Shown piece after piece: positions 1-5,836 of a stretch of 8,789 nucleotides of DNA (position 1 is its first letter; every line of letters begins with the position of its first letter). A model generated the notes under the pieces. It was given only the letters and a program-made list of their open reading frames with translations. It made no database searches and was not told the origin of the DNA. Origin of the DNA: DASWHR01 sp036398095 (GTDB lineage Bacteria; Actinomycetota; AC-67); the NCBI GenBank assembly GCA_036398095.1, contig DASWHR010000003.1, positions 1 through 8,789 on the forward strand. Direction: 5' to 3'. Made by a program: the position numbers and the translations under genes.

Positions 1-2
1 GA

Positions 3-365
3 GAACGCGTCACCGAAGGCGACGACGCACCCCGAACCAAAAACGACAAGAAATACAAATCAAGCAGCGGAAAGAAGGCCAAGAGCCAGCGGAACGCGCA
101 ATCTACGCCGCGCCCCGGACCTGGGTCAGCGCCGATCGCAAGGCCCCAAGAGCCCTACGGTTACCCGAACGAGGCAACGGACTGGTGGGTAGCCGGGGGG
201 GCGGGGGCGGGAGCATATATCTGCTGGCCGTATGGACCGCTGGCCGCTGGGGGTTGTGCATTAATTGGTGCAGCCGCGGGAGCCCTTGGGCACTTGCTCT
301 GGCAACTCGGAGGTAACGCAGCCAACGCCTTATTCCGACGGGCCAAGTTCGGACAATCGCCGTGA
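3..365 (+). CDS. C-terminal part of an unrecognised Gly/Ala-rich hydrophobic protein (truncated by window edge)
   Basis: Frame 3 is open from the window edge to a TGA at 363-365, about 120 codons, with no plausible start near the beginning, so the 5' end lies outside the window. The visible part begins with a Lys/Ser-rich polar stretch, then a Pro-rich linker, then about 45 Gly/Ala-rich hydrophobic residues (from DWWVAGGAGAGAY to GAAAGALGHLLWQLGG) that could be one or two membrane-inserting, glycine-zipper-like helices, and a short basic tail. The stop overlaps the next gene's GTG start (GTGA), so the two are probably translationally coupled. I do not recognise the family. A polymorphic-toxin C-terminus followed by its immunity protein would fit this layout, but no conserved toxin residues are visible. 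Confidence 0.5.
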   Translation, partial: ERVTEGDDAPRTKNDKKYKSSSGKKAKSQRNAQSTPRPGPGSAPIARPQEPYGYPNEATDWWVAGGAGAGAYICWPYGPLAAGGCALIGAAAGALGHLLWQLGGNAANALFRRAKFGQSP

Positions 366-967
366 CGGTTGAATCGAGATCCTACAGGATACGATATCTC
401 TTGGCCGCTGGCATCTGCCTATGCGTTCTTGCGACCCTCCTGTATGTGATCCTTATTTCCACGAGAGCTGTCATTCCATCTGCGATCGTCGGGGTCATGG
501 CATCTACTTTTGGAGTGCGGTTTCTTGTTTCGGCTTTTCGAACGCCTCGTCCGACCGAGGTATCCTTCATCACCGCCGTTCGGCAAGATTGTCGATCATT
601 ATTCGATATCCAGGGCAAGAGGGTTCAGTGGGGCGACAGTCTGCGTATTGAGATTAGTCAATCCGCTCTGTTTCACGTGCGTCGATCTGTGGCGCGCTGG
701 AACCTTGTTGCTCTCACTCGCGATGGGCAGGTAGTTATCGGCGAAGTTGGACCGAGCCTCGAACCTTGGGGATCTCCAATCCGAGTCCTGTGCCACGACG
801 TTAAGAGATTGGAGACGAAGACACCATGGTTGCCCATGTTGCGGCGGGCCGCGATGTCCGCCGAAAGGTTAGGAACGAGAGAATGGCGATTTGGAGGACG
901 AGAGAAGCGCCGAGTCTTGGCGCTATGGGCCGCGATTGATGACTGCCGCCGGCAGGTTTCCGAGTGA
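362..967 (+). CDS. Two-helix inner-membrane protein of unknown function
   Basis: This 201-aa protein starts at GTG 362 and overlaps the preceding stop by 4 nt. No SD is evident, which fits coupled translation. Residues about 12-33 and 37-56 form two adjacent hydrophobic helices preceded by basic residues, so a membrane hairpin is likely, with the remaining 145 residues probably cytoplasmic. The soluble part mixes beta-like segments (for example RVQWGDSLRIEI and GQVVIGEVGP) with a basic helical end (REKRRVLALWAAIDDCRRQ). That resembles a small PH-like or YcxB-like membrane-proximal domain, but I cannot assign a family. The overlap suggests it works with the preceding truncated product. An immunity protein is one possibility, inferred from layout only. 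Codons are less G+C-rich than in genes further right. Confidence 0.6.
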   Translation: MTVESRSYRIRYLLAAGICLCVLATLLYVILISTRAVIPSAIVGVMASTFGVRFLVSAFRTPRPTEVSFITAVRQDCRSLFDIQGKRVQWGDSLRIEISQSALFHVRRSVARWNLVALTRDGQVVIGEVGPSLEPWGSPIRVLCHDVKRLETKTPWLPMLRRAAMSAERLGTREWRFGGREKRRVLALWAAIDDCRRQVSE

Positions 968-1013
968 TTCCTCTTCTGCCCCGATACGACCGGAGCAGAT
1001 CTCCTGGAACCAC

Positions 1014-1439
1014 TTAGTTCGCTACGACGGGAAAGCCCTCGCGGAGGGCGGCGTCGGCAAGGCGTTCGTCGAGGCAGACGAATTCGAGCGTGGAGGGGTC
1101 ACCTTCGGAGGCGATGAGCGCTGCGGCGAGTTGGAGGGCGTCACCCGCACGCAGCGGATGGACGCGGAGCAGGCGACGCGCGGAGCGTCGGACTGATGCG
1201 AGTGGGACGATCTCGTGCCACGATCCCGCGACGGCATCGAGCCGGCCGAGCGATGTGCGGGCTGCGGCGGCTGTGATCTGGGCGGCTCGCTCGAGCCGTG
1301 CGACTGCGGAGGCGCATTCGATCTCGGATGTCCACGACACGAGCATGTCGGGATCGCGCGAATAGAGTCGCTGAACGCTCGCGGTTGTTGGCTCGTCAAC
1401 CAGCAGCGGAACGATGCCGCTGGCGTCCCAGAACTTCAG
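1014..1439 (-). CDS. vapC: VapC-type PIN-domain ribonuclease toxin, CTG start
   Basis: From CTG at 1439-1437 the product is 141 aa, the usual VapC length. It begins (M)KFWDASGIVPLLV, the classic PIN strand with catalytic Asp5. Further acidic residues fall where PIN nucleases need them: Glu41 (SEIECASA), Asp100 (RAGDALQLAAAL) and Asp124 (CLDERLAD). The family cleaves specific RNAs, often tRNAs, in a Mg-dependent way and is neutralised by its partner antitoxin. The antitoxin stop overlaps the start as CTGA. A GGAGAG ribosome site at 1445-1450 lies 5 nt upstream, supporting CTG. No ATG, GTG or TTG occurs in this frame for about 40 codons upstream. The first in-frame ATG, at 1346, would delete the strand carrying Asp5. 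Either CTG is the real start or a canonical start has been mutated. Confidence 0.85.
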   Translation of the reverse strand: MKFWDASGIVPLLVDEPTTASVQRLYSRDPDMLVSWTSEIECASAVARLERAAQITAAAARTSLGRLDAVAGSWHEIVPLASVRRSARRLLRVHPLRAGDALQLAAALIASEGDPSTLEFVCLDERLADAALREGFPVVAN

Positions 1440-1732
1440 CGCGACTCTCCGCGCTCGTCCAGCAACGCGGCCAGCGCGCTGGCGCCGCGACGCCCCTTCG
1501 GCGGCTTCGTCTTCGCGATCGACGGATGAGGCGCGCGCCGGCCGGGCGAGACGATGCCGGCCCGCTCGAGCCGCGCGAGCCGGCCGGATGCGTCCTCGGA
1601 CGCCGAACTCGCGGGAATGAGTCGCGCGACCGGGCGGCCCCGGTCCACGATCACGATCGTCTCGCCCGACTTCACCCGGTCCAGATACGCGCTGAGGCGG
1701 TTCTTCGCCTCCGTGACCGTGGCTCGTTCCAT
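1436..1732 (-). CDS. vapB: Phd/YefM-family antitoxin
   Basis: This 98-aa protein starts at ATG 1732. Its N-terminus (MERATVTEAKNRLSAYLDRV) is the typical Phd/YefM DNA-binding opening, followed by the hairpin GETIVIVDRGRPVARLIP. This region dimerises and binds the operator. The basic, low-complexity C-terminal half (about residues 50-98) is the expected toxin-binding tail. A longer frame begins at ATG 1768 but would add 12 residues unlike the family and would run over the promoter and palindrome, so 1732 is preferred. The gene precedes vapC with a 4-nt overlap, the normal antitoxin-toxin order, so it should neutralise the PIN nuclease and repress the operon with it. Confidence 0.85.
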   Translation of the reverse strand: MERATVTEAKNRLSAYLDRVKSGETIVIVDRGRPVARLIPASSASEDASGRLARLERAGIVSPGRRAPHPSIAKTKPPKGRRGASALAALLDERGESR

Positions 1733-1733
1733 G

Positions 1734-1750
1734 AAGGCTAGAATAGCCTT
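1734..1750. repeat. Perfect 7-3-7 palindrome, candidate antitoxin operator
   Basis: AAGGCTA (1734-1740), spacer GAA, then TAGCCTT (1744-1750) form a perfect inverted repeat. It covers the -10 element of the antitoxin promoter and ends 1 nt before the antitoxin start codon. Phd/YefM antitoxins repress by binding such palindromes at the promoter, so this is the likely autoregulatory operator. It overlaps the carbonic anhydrase stop codon by 2 nt. Confidence 0.6.
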
Positions 1751-1768
1751 ATTCAGGAAGCCTTTCAA
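1740..1768 (-). promoter_or_regulatory. Sigma70-type promoter of the antitoxin-toxin operon, probably leaderless
   Basis: Reading the - strand, TTGAAA (1768-1763) and TATTCT (1745-1740) are separated by exactly 17 nt, a good match to -35 and -10 elements in an otherwise G+C-rich region. Transcription would begin about 7-8 nt after the -10, at or next to the A of the antitoxin ATG (1732). No SD lies between, so the mRNA is probably leaderless. The -35 sits inside the last codons of the carbonic anhydrase gene. Confidence 0.6.
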
Positions 1769-2279
1769 GCCCTGTCGCGTGGCGGCGGGCGAGGTCTTGG
1801 TAGGCGGGGGGATTGAGGGTGATCCACATCTCGGCGCCGGTTCCGGCGATCGGGCCTTTCACGGCGGCGGGCGTTCCGGCGACGAGCACGCCGTCGGGGA
1901 TCTGCGTCCCGGGCGTGACGACCGAGCCGGCGGCGATCAGCGATCGGGCTCCGATGCGGGCGCCGTCGAGCACAACGCAGCCGTTGCCGACCAGCGCCTG
2001 CTCGCCGATGGTCGCGCCGTGGATGACGCAGTTGTGCGCGACCGTCGCTCCGGGGCCGATTTCTATTGTGACTTCGGGCGGGCCGTGCACGACCGCGCCG
2101 TCCTGCACGTTGGCGCCGGCCCGAACGACGATCGGCCCGTAGTCGGCTCGAAGCACGGCCCCGTACCAGACCGACGCGCCGGCCTCGACGGTCACGGCCC
2201 CGATCAGCGTGGCGGTCGCGGCGACGAACGCATCCTGGTGGACGACCGGGCGCTTCCCCTCGAATTCGAATAGCGGCAT
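1749..2279 (-). CDS. Gamma-class carbonic anhydrase-like hexapeptide-repeat protein (YrdA/PaaY type)
   Basis: From ATG 2279 the product is 176 aa, typical for gamma carbonic anhydrase-like proteins. A GGGAGG ribosome site at 2288-2293, 8 nt upstream, sets this start rather than an upstream ATG of the same frame. Residues about 14-140 are hexapeptide repeats forming a left-handed beta helix, with a C-terminal helix after that. The family's three zinc-ligand histidines are present: His65 (AVVHG), His82 (VAHNC) and His87 (VIHGA), together with Arg44 and Asp46 (LRADYG). Active members interconvert CO2 and bicarbonate as cytoplasmic trimers, but many have no measured activity and some are thioesterase-like or metal-storage proteins. 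The gene stands alone at its 5' end and ends 16 nt before the antitoxin start, so read-through into the toxin module is possible. Confidence 0.87.
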   Translation of the reverse strand: MPLFEFEGKRPVVHQDAFVAATATLIGAVTVEAGASVWYGAVLRADYGPIVVRAGANVQDGAVVHGPPEVTIEIGPGATVAHNCVIHGATIGEQALVGNGCVVLDGARIGARSLIAAGSVVTPGTQIPDGVLVAGTPAAVKGPIAGTGAEMWITLNPPAYQDLARRHATGLERLPE

Positions 2280-2432
2280 TCCAAAGCCCTCCCTTGTTCC
2301 GCTCGGCGGCCGGGAGGGTAGCGGACAGACCGGCGGATGCGTCCGAAATGCGGCATGAAGGACCCCTCCAAGCAGGCAAAAGCGCGAACTTGTGGTCTGC
2401 CGAGGTTTCGTTTCCGGACGATCGATTTCCGC

Positions 2433-2438
2433 TATCAT
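2433..2438 (+). promoter_or_regulatory. Candidate -10 element for the oxygenase-like gene
   Basis: TATCAT stands out in G+C-rich sequence, 33 nt before the ATG at 2472, and would give a leader of about 27 nt holding the SD. No convincing -35 is seen. The same hexamer occurs upstream of the FKBP gene at 8147-8152. Weak evidence. The rest of the 192-nt divergent gap (2280-2471) shows no gene or clear repeat. Confidence 0.3.
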
Positions 2439-2457
2439 CGGCGCGAACCGTTTCCCC

Positions 2458-2463
2458 AGGAGG
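2458..2463 (+). promoter_or_regulatory. Strong ribosome binding site
   Basis: AGGAGG lies 8 nt before ATG 2472. It decides that start against an in-frame ATG at 2337, which would add 45 residues without any family resemblance. Confidence 0.85.
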
Positions 2464-2471
2464 AACAGTAC

Positions 2472-3113
2472 ATGGAGCACTTCAAGCTACCCGCCCTCGA
2501 CGAGAAGGGCTTCCTCGTCCTTCGCGGCTGGGACCGCATCGTCCCGCCCGAGGAGTACATGTCCATGGAGTACGTCGACTGGAAGAGCGGGGGCGACACC
2601 AACTTCGCCCCGATCGCCTCGGCGTTCGGCGAGATGGAGTGCGCCGGCTTCTGGGACCACGGCAAGGCGGACAAGGACGGCGTCTGGACCGAGAACGCCG
2701 CGACGTGCCCGACGCTGGTGGACTGGACCGAGCAGATCGGCGCTCGCTACGGCCGCGTCCGAGTCATCAAGCTCGAGCCCAACACCTACGAGCAAGCGGT
2801 CCACAACCTGCACCCCGACGACAACAACCGCCTCAACCCGGAAGGCGAAGGCTGGGTCGTGCGCGCGTGGCTGCAACTGACCGACAACCCGGACTCGTTC
2901 ATGATCGTGCGCGAGGACAAGAACGATCCCACGACCGAGAGCCGCATCCCGCTGCCGGCGGGCGCGCAGTTCATCGTGGATTCGCAGCGGCTGCAGCACG
3001 CCGTCTACCACCCGGGTCCCGAGCCGCGCTACGCGCTGATCGTGTCGTTCGAATCGGGTCCGGCGCTCGAGAAATGGATGCTCTCGCAGCGCGCCCGGCA
3101 GCCCGTTTCGTAA
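2472..3113 (+). CDS. Probable Fe(II)/2-oxoglutarate-dependent oxygenase (aspartyl/asparaginyl hydroxylase-like fold)
   Basis: This 213-aa soluble protein has no signal peptide. The C-terminal half reads like a double-stranded beta-helix oxygenase. His114-Pro-Asp116 (NLHPDDNN) gives the HxD pair, His176 (RLQHAVYH) is the distal metal ligand, and Arg186, ten residues later (EPRYALIVSF), is placed to bind the 2-oxoglutarate carboxylate. The order of strands around these residues (RVIKLEPNTY, VVRAWLQLTD, AGAQFIVDSQ) resembles aspartyl/asparaginyl beta-hydroxylase-type enzymes. Known relatives hydroxylate amino-acid side chains or small molecules using O2, Fe(II) and 2-oxoglutarate. The substrate cannot be inferred. 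The N-terminal 90 residues are acidic and Trp-rich and are not recognised. It is monocistronic, divergent from the carbonic anhydrase and closed by a strong terminator. A catalytically inactive relative or a cupin are the alternatives. Confidence 0.6.
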   Translation: MEHFKLPALDEKGFLVLRGWDRIVPPEEYMSMEYVDWKSGGDTNFAPIASAFGEMECAGFWDHGKADKDGVWTENAATCPTLVDWTEQIGARYGRVRVIKLEPNTYEQAVHNLHPDDNNRLNPEGEGWVVRAWLQLTDNPDSFMIVREDKNDPTTESRIPLPAGAQFIVDSQRLQHAVYHPGPEPRYALIVSFESGPALEKWMLSQRARQPVS

Positions 3114-3129
3114 CCGCGATTTTCAGTCG

Positions 3130-3165
3130 TCGGAGCGGCGAGCAATCGCCGCTCCGATCGTTTTC
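3130..3165 (+). terminator. Rho-independent terminator after the oxygenase-like gene
   Basis: An 11-bp perfect stem, CGGAGCGGCGA (3131-3141) with TCGCCGCTCCG (3146-3156), is closed by a GCAA tetraloop (GNRA type) and extended by a T-A pair. It is followed shortly by TTTTCT (3161-3166). It begins 17 nt after the stop codon at 3111-3113. Confidence 0.85.
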
Positions 3166-3188
3166 TAATCCGGTACCCTAAGCGCCCT

Positions 3189-3581
3189 ATGGCCGATCGA
3201 CGCAGACCGTCGCGAGCCGCCGAGGACTGGTCCAAGCCGGTCGCGCTCGGCGGTGGCTGGCGCATGCAGTATCACAAGGAGACCGGCGAGGACTTCACGC
3301 ACTTCCGGCTGATCCCGCCGCCGAACCTTCTGCCCGGCGACGCCGAACCGGCCGCGCCGCGGATCTCGGCCTTCGACGCCCTGCGACTGCTGCCGTGGCT
3401 GCAGCGCATCTTCAAAGGGCCGGAAGGATCGCGGATCTTTCGTCCGGTCGCGGCGCGAGAGCCCGGCGCGATCGAGAAAGCGCAGCGCGCCGTGCGCGCC
3501 GTGGACAAGCAGGCGACACTGGAAACCGACCGCGTGCCGCCGCTCCCGCCGCCGCGCGGCGGCCGCGCTCCACGCAGCTAA
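3189..3581 (+). CDS. Unrecognised 130-aa cytoplasmic protein
   Basis: The product is 130 aa and I do not recognise a family. A conserved-looking core at residues 14-45 (WSKPVALGGGWRMQYHKETG) is followed by an amphipathic helix (FDALRLLPWLQRIFKG) and a basic, Pro-rich disordered tail. There is no signal peptide or membrane helix. ATG 3189 has no SD. A TACCCT hexamer at 3174-3179 could serve as a -10 for a nearly leaderless mRNA, but no -35 supports it. The gene begins 24 nt after the preceding terminator, so it is its own unit. Its TAA overlaps by 2 nt the stop of the convergent 668-aa gene. Confidence 0.6.
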   Translation: MADRRRPSRAAEDWSKPVALGGGWRMQYHKETGEDFTHFRLIPPPNLLPGDAEPAAPRISAFDALRLLPWLQRIFKGPEGSRIFRPVAAREPGAIEKAQRAVRAVDKQATLETDRVPPLPPPRGGRAPRS

Positions 3582-5584
3582 CAGATATCGTCGAAGCGAA
3601 CCGTCTTGACGCTGCCGCCTTGGTCCTGCGCGACGACGATCCAGCGCTTGTTACCGCCGGTCGGCGCCGACACCGTTCCTGAGTAGGTCGAGTACGGATA
3701 GTTCGGCGCCGGGCTCGAGGCGAGATGCTGGTTGTTGTACTGGATATCCATCGCCATGATCTTCGCGCCGCCCTGGGCGGCCGAGACGCTGAAGCTGAGC
3801 CAGCTCGTGCCGTTGTTGCACGACATCCGCCCGACGATCGCGATCTCGGAGTTGTTGGTCGGCGGCGGCGGCGGTGCCGGCGGCTGGAAGCCCTGCGACT
3901 GCGTCGGCGTCGGCGTCGGCTTCGGCGACGGCTTCGGCGATGAGGTCGTGGGCGTCGGCGTCGGCGAGGACGTCGTCTTCTTCGGCGTCGGTTTCGGCGT
4001 CGCGCGCGTCGTCGGCGGCGGCACGACGATCACCGGCGGCTTCGTCGCGGGCGCCGGCGTCACGATGCCCGACGGCGGCGCCGTCGAGGGAATCGTGCTT
4101 TGCGCCGACGGCGTCGGATCGCGTGATTCGCGGCCGGCCAGCACGCTGGTGCCGGGCCTGGGCTGCGGCGCGCCGGCGGTCGAGCCGCCCGCCTGGCGAA
4201 GTCCCAGATACGCGAACGCGGCGGTGCCGGCGAACATGACCGCCGCCCCGGCCAGGATCGCGGCGCGTTTGGCGACGGTGACGACCATGCCGCTGCGGGG
4301 CGGCGGTGCCGCGCCGGCGTCGCCGACGGTGACGCGCGCCGGCTTGCCGCCGCGCGAAGGCGCCGGCATCTCGGCCGCGTCGTAGAGCCCGATGCCGGGC
4401 GTGGAAAGGGCGGCGATGCGGCCGCGCGGCGGGCGAGCGCCGTACGACCGCAGCGCCTTGTCCAGCGATCCGCGCTCGAACAGCGTCGCGAACGCGGCGT
4501 AGCTTTCCAGCGGCACGCGCGCGTAGAACGAGCGCGAGGGCGTGGTGACCTTCAGGGTCGCGGCTTCCCACGACACGGTTTCGGGACGCACGACGATCTC
4601 GCCGCTGCGACGCTCGTCGAGGATGCGCGCGAACGGCTGTACCGGTGCGACCGCGAGCGCGTCGGTCTCCGGTTCGGGTTCGCGCTCCAGCGGCAGCGGG
4701 CGCGCGCCGGCGACGGTCTCGTCGACGAGCGCCAGCTCGTGCTCGGTCGCGGTTTGCTCGATCAGCGGCCGCGCCAGCTCCCACGCCTCGCCCAGCAGCG
4801 TGCCGGCCAGGATCCGACCGCCGCCGGCCAGCCGAAGCGAGGCCATCCGCCCTTCGACGTAGAGGTCTTCGCCGTAGGCGGTGCGATCGACGAACCATCC
4901 GCCGCGCGATGGATCCTCGACCAGTTCGCCTTCGAGTTCGGGCAGCGTCAAGCCGCGTTCCGCGGCCATCGTCGCGGCGATGAAGAAGGTCAGGGCCACC
5001 CGCAGGTCGTCGCGGCCGGCGACGTATTCGCCGCCGAACTCGAGCCGCCGGGCGCGCGGCCGGACCAACGCGCCCGGTGACGACGCCAGGTCCAGCAGCA
5101 GCATCATCGCCGGCGCAACGGTGCGCGCGAAGCGGATCGCGACTTCGGGGGCTCGTCCTTCGGGAACGAAGGCGTTGAGGTGCGTCGAGTAGCCGCGCAG
5201 CTCGACCGAGCGGCCACTGCGTTCGTTGAAGCGGCGCACGAGCGTTTCGAGTTCCGCGCGCCGCGCCAGAACTTCGTCGGCGACGGCGCTGGGATGGCCG
5301 CGCCGCGTGCGGACCGGTGGCGTTGCGATCTCGGCTTCCATGCCGTCGCAGGTCACGACCGCGCCCGACGGCAGATAGCGCGCGTGCGGATCGAGCGGGA
5401 ACCAGCGGCGGTCGTCGCCGCCGACGACGTCGGCGATCAGGTCGCGAAAGTCCAGCCGGCATCCGTGCTCGACGACCTCGAACTCCATCTCGACGCCGAC
5501 GATCTCTCCGGGCGCGCGAAGCGGGCGCGCGCTTCGGCGCGCGAGCCGTCGCTCGAAGCGATAGGACGCGGCGCTGCGTTGCAT
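3578..5584 (-). CDS. Membrane-anchored protein with an N-terminal glutamine-synthetase-fold amidoligase-like domain
   Basis: The product is 668 aa. After a basic N-terminal arm, residues about 28-300 carry marks of carboxylate-amine ligases of the glutamine-synthetase fold: a first strand with Glu32-x-Glu34 (GVEMEFEV); a second acidic strand ending in a Thr-Pro turn (Glu83/Glu85, GMEAEIATPP), comparable to the EYxTPE turn of PafA/Dop and the EIxSP of Amidoligase_2; His135-x-Asn137 (GYSTHLNAF), comparable to HEN; and a basic pair near Arg180. These residues coordinate Mg-ATP in the family, but the subfamily is unclear. One transmembrane helix follows (about 441-462, after a Lys-Arg). Residues 470-577 are a Pro/Thr/Lys/Ser stalk. 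Residues 578-668 are a beta-rich, Ig-like outer domain with Cys589 and Cys668. The likely topology is ligase inside, sensor or adhesion domain outside. It lies 9 nt after the acidic 80-aa gene, with no clear SD of its own. Confidence 0.7.
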   Translation of the reverse strand: MQRSAASYRFERRLARRSARPLRAPGEIVGVEMEFEVVEHGCRLDFRDLIADVVGGDDRRWFPLDPHARYLPSGAVVTCDGMEAEIATPPVRTRRGHPSAVADEVLARRAELETLVRRFNERSGRSVELRGYSTHLNAFVPEGRAPEVAIRFARTVAPAMMLLLDLASSPGALVRPRARRLEFGGEYVAGRDDLRVALTFFIAATMAAERGLTLPELEGELVEDPSRGGWFVDRTAYGEDLYVEGRMASLRLAGGGRILAGTLLGEAWELARPLIEQTATEHELALVDETVAGARPLPLEREPEPETDALAVAPVQPFARILDERRSGEIVVRPETVSWEAATLKVTTPSRSFYARVPLESYAAFATLFERGSLDKALRSYGARPPRGRIAALSTPGIGLYDAAEMPAPSRGGKPARVTVGDAGAAPPPRSGMVVTVAKRAAILAGAAVMFAGTAAFAYLGLRQAGGSTAGAPQPRPGTSVLAGRESRDPTPSAQSTIPSTAPPSGIVTPAPATKPPVIVVPPPTTRATPKPTPKKTTSSPTPTPTTSSPKPSPKPTPTPTQSQGFQPPAPPPPPTNNSEIAIVGRMSCNNGTSWLSFSVSAAQGGAKIMAMDIQYNNQHLASSPAPNYPYSTYSGTVSAPTGGNKRWIVVAQDQGGSVKTVRFDDIC
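3902..4020 (-). repeat. Degenerate hexameric repeat coding the Pro/Thr/Lys stalk
   Basis: On the + strand, variants of GGCGTC and GGCTTC recur with few interruptions. In the gene's own strand they encode alternating Pro-Thr, Pro-Lys and Ser-Pro units (residues about 522-561). Such low-complexity coding repeats are prone to length change between strains and form extended wall- or periplasm-spanning stalks. Confidence 0.7.
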
Positions 5585-5593
5585 CGCGGCCGC

Positions 5594-5836
5594 CTACCCC
5601 CCCGCGGCGATCGAATGGTCGGCGTAGGAGTCGTCGTCCTGCGGGGCCACGTCGTCATCCGACGCGTAGGCGGGTACCGCTTCGGGTTCGGGCTGCCAGA
5701 GCCGGTCGTCGCCCTGGTCGTCGCCCTGCTCGGCGCCCTGCTCGGCACCGGTCGCGTCATCGATTTCTGGTGCCGGATCGAAGGCGCGATCGAGCGCGTC
5801 GTCTCCGGCGGCGCCGGACAAGCCTTTCTCACCCAT
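5594..5836 (-). CDS. Small acidic, probably disordered protein ending in Gly-Gly (Pup-like features)
   Basis: From ATG 5836 the product is 80 aa. AGGAGG at 5842-5847, 5 nt upstream, decides this start over an in-frame GTG at 5875. I count 17 Asp, 6 Glu and only 3 Lys/Arg. Gly, Ala, Gln and Pro make up most of the rest and there is one Trp. No hydrophobic core, signal peptide or membrane helix is visible, so it is probably disordered. The chain ends SIAAGG followed by TAG. Small size, extreme acidity, disorder and a terminal Gly-Gly recall Pup and ubiquitin-like modifiers, although Pup itself ends GGE or GGQ. The next gene, 9 nt on, encodes an amidoligase-like protein, so the two are almost certainly one operon. 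No sequence match to Pup is claimed. An acidic chaperone or regulator of the ligase is the alternative. Confidence 0.7.
   Translation of the reverse strand: MGEKGLSGAAGDDALDRAFDPAPEIDDATGAEQGAEQGDDQGDDRLWQPEPEAVPAYASDDDVAPQDDDSYADHSIAAGG

Noticed and set aside
1014..1346. PIN toxin starting at ATG 1346
   Set aside because: It would delete the first strand with catalytic Asp5, whose sequence is clearly readable upstream to the CTG.
3902..4020. Tandem-looking repeat as a possible CRISPR or satellite
   Set aside because: The units are 6-nt variants in frame with Pro/Thr/Lys codons and have no spacers. It is a coding low-complexity stalk.
3651..5462. Long open frame of about 600 codons on the - strand inside the ligase gene
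   Set aside because: It is extremely Arg-rich with no recognisable motifs. It is a frame shadow typical of high-G+C coding DNA, while the chosen frame has a coherent domain order.
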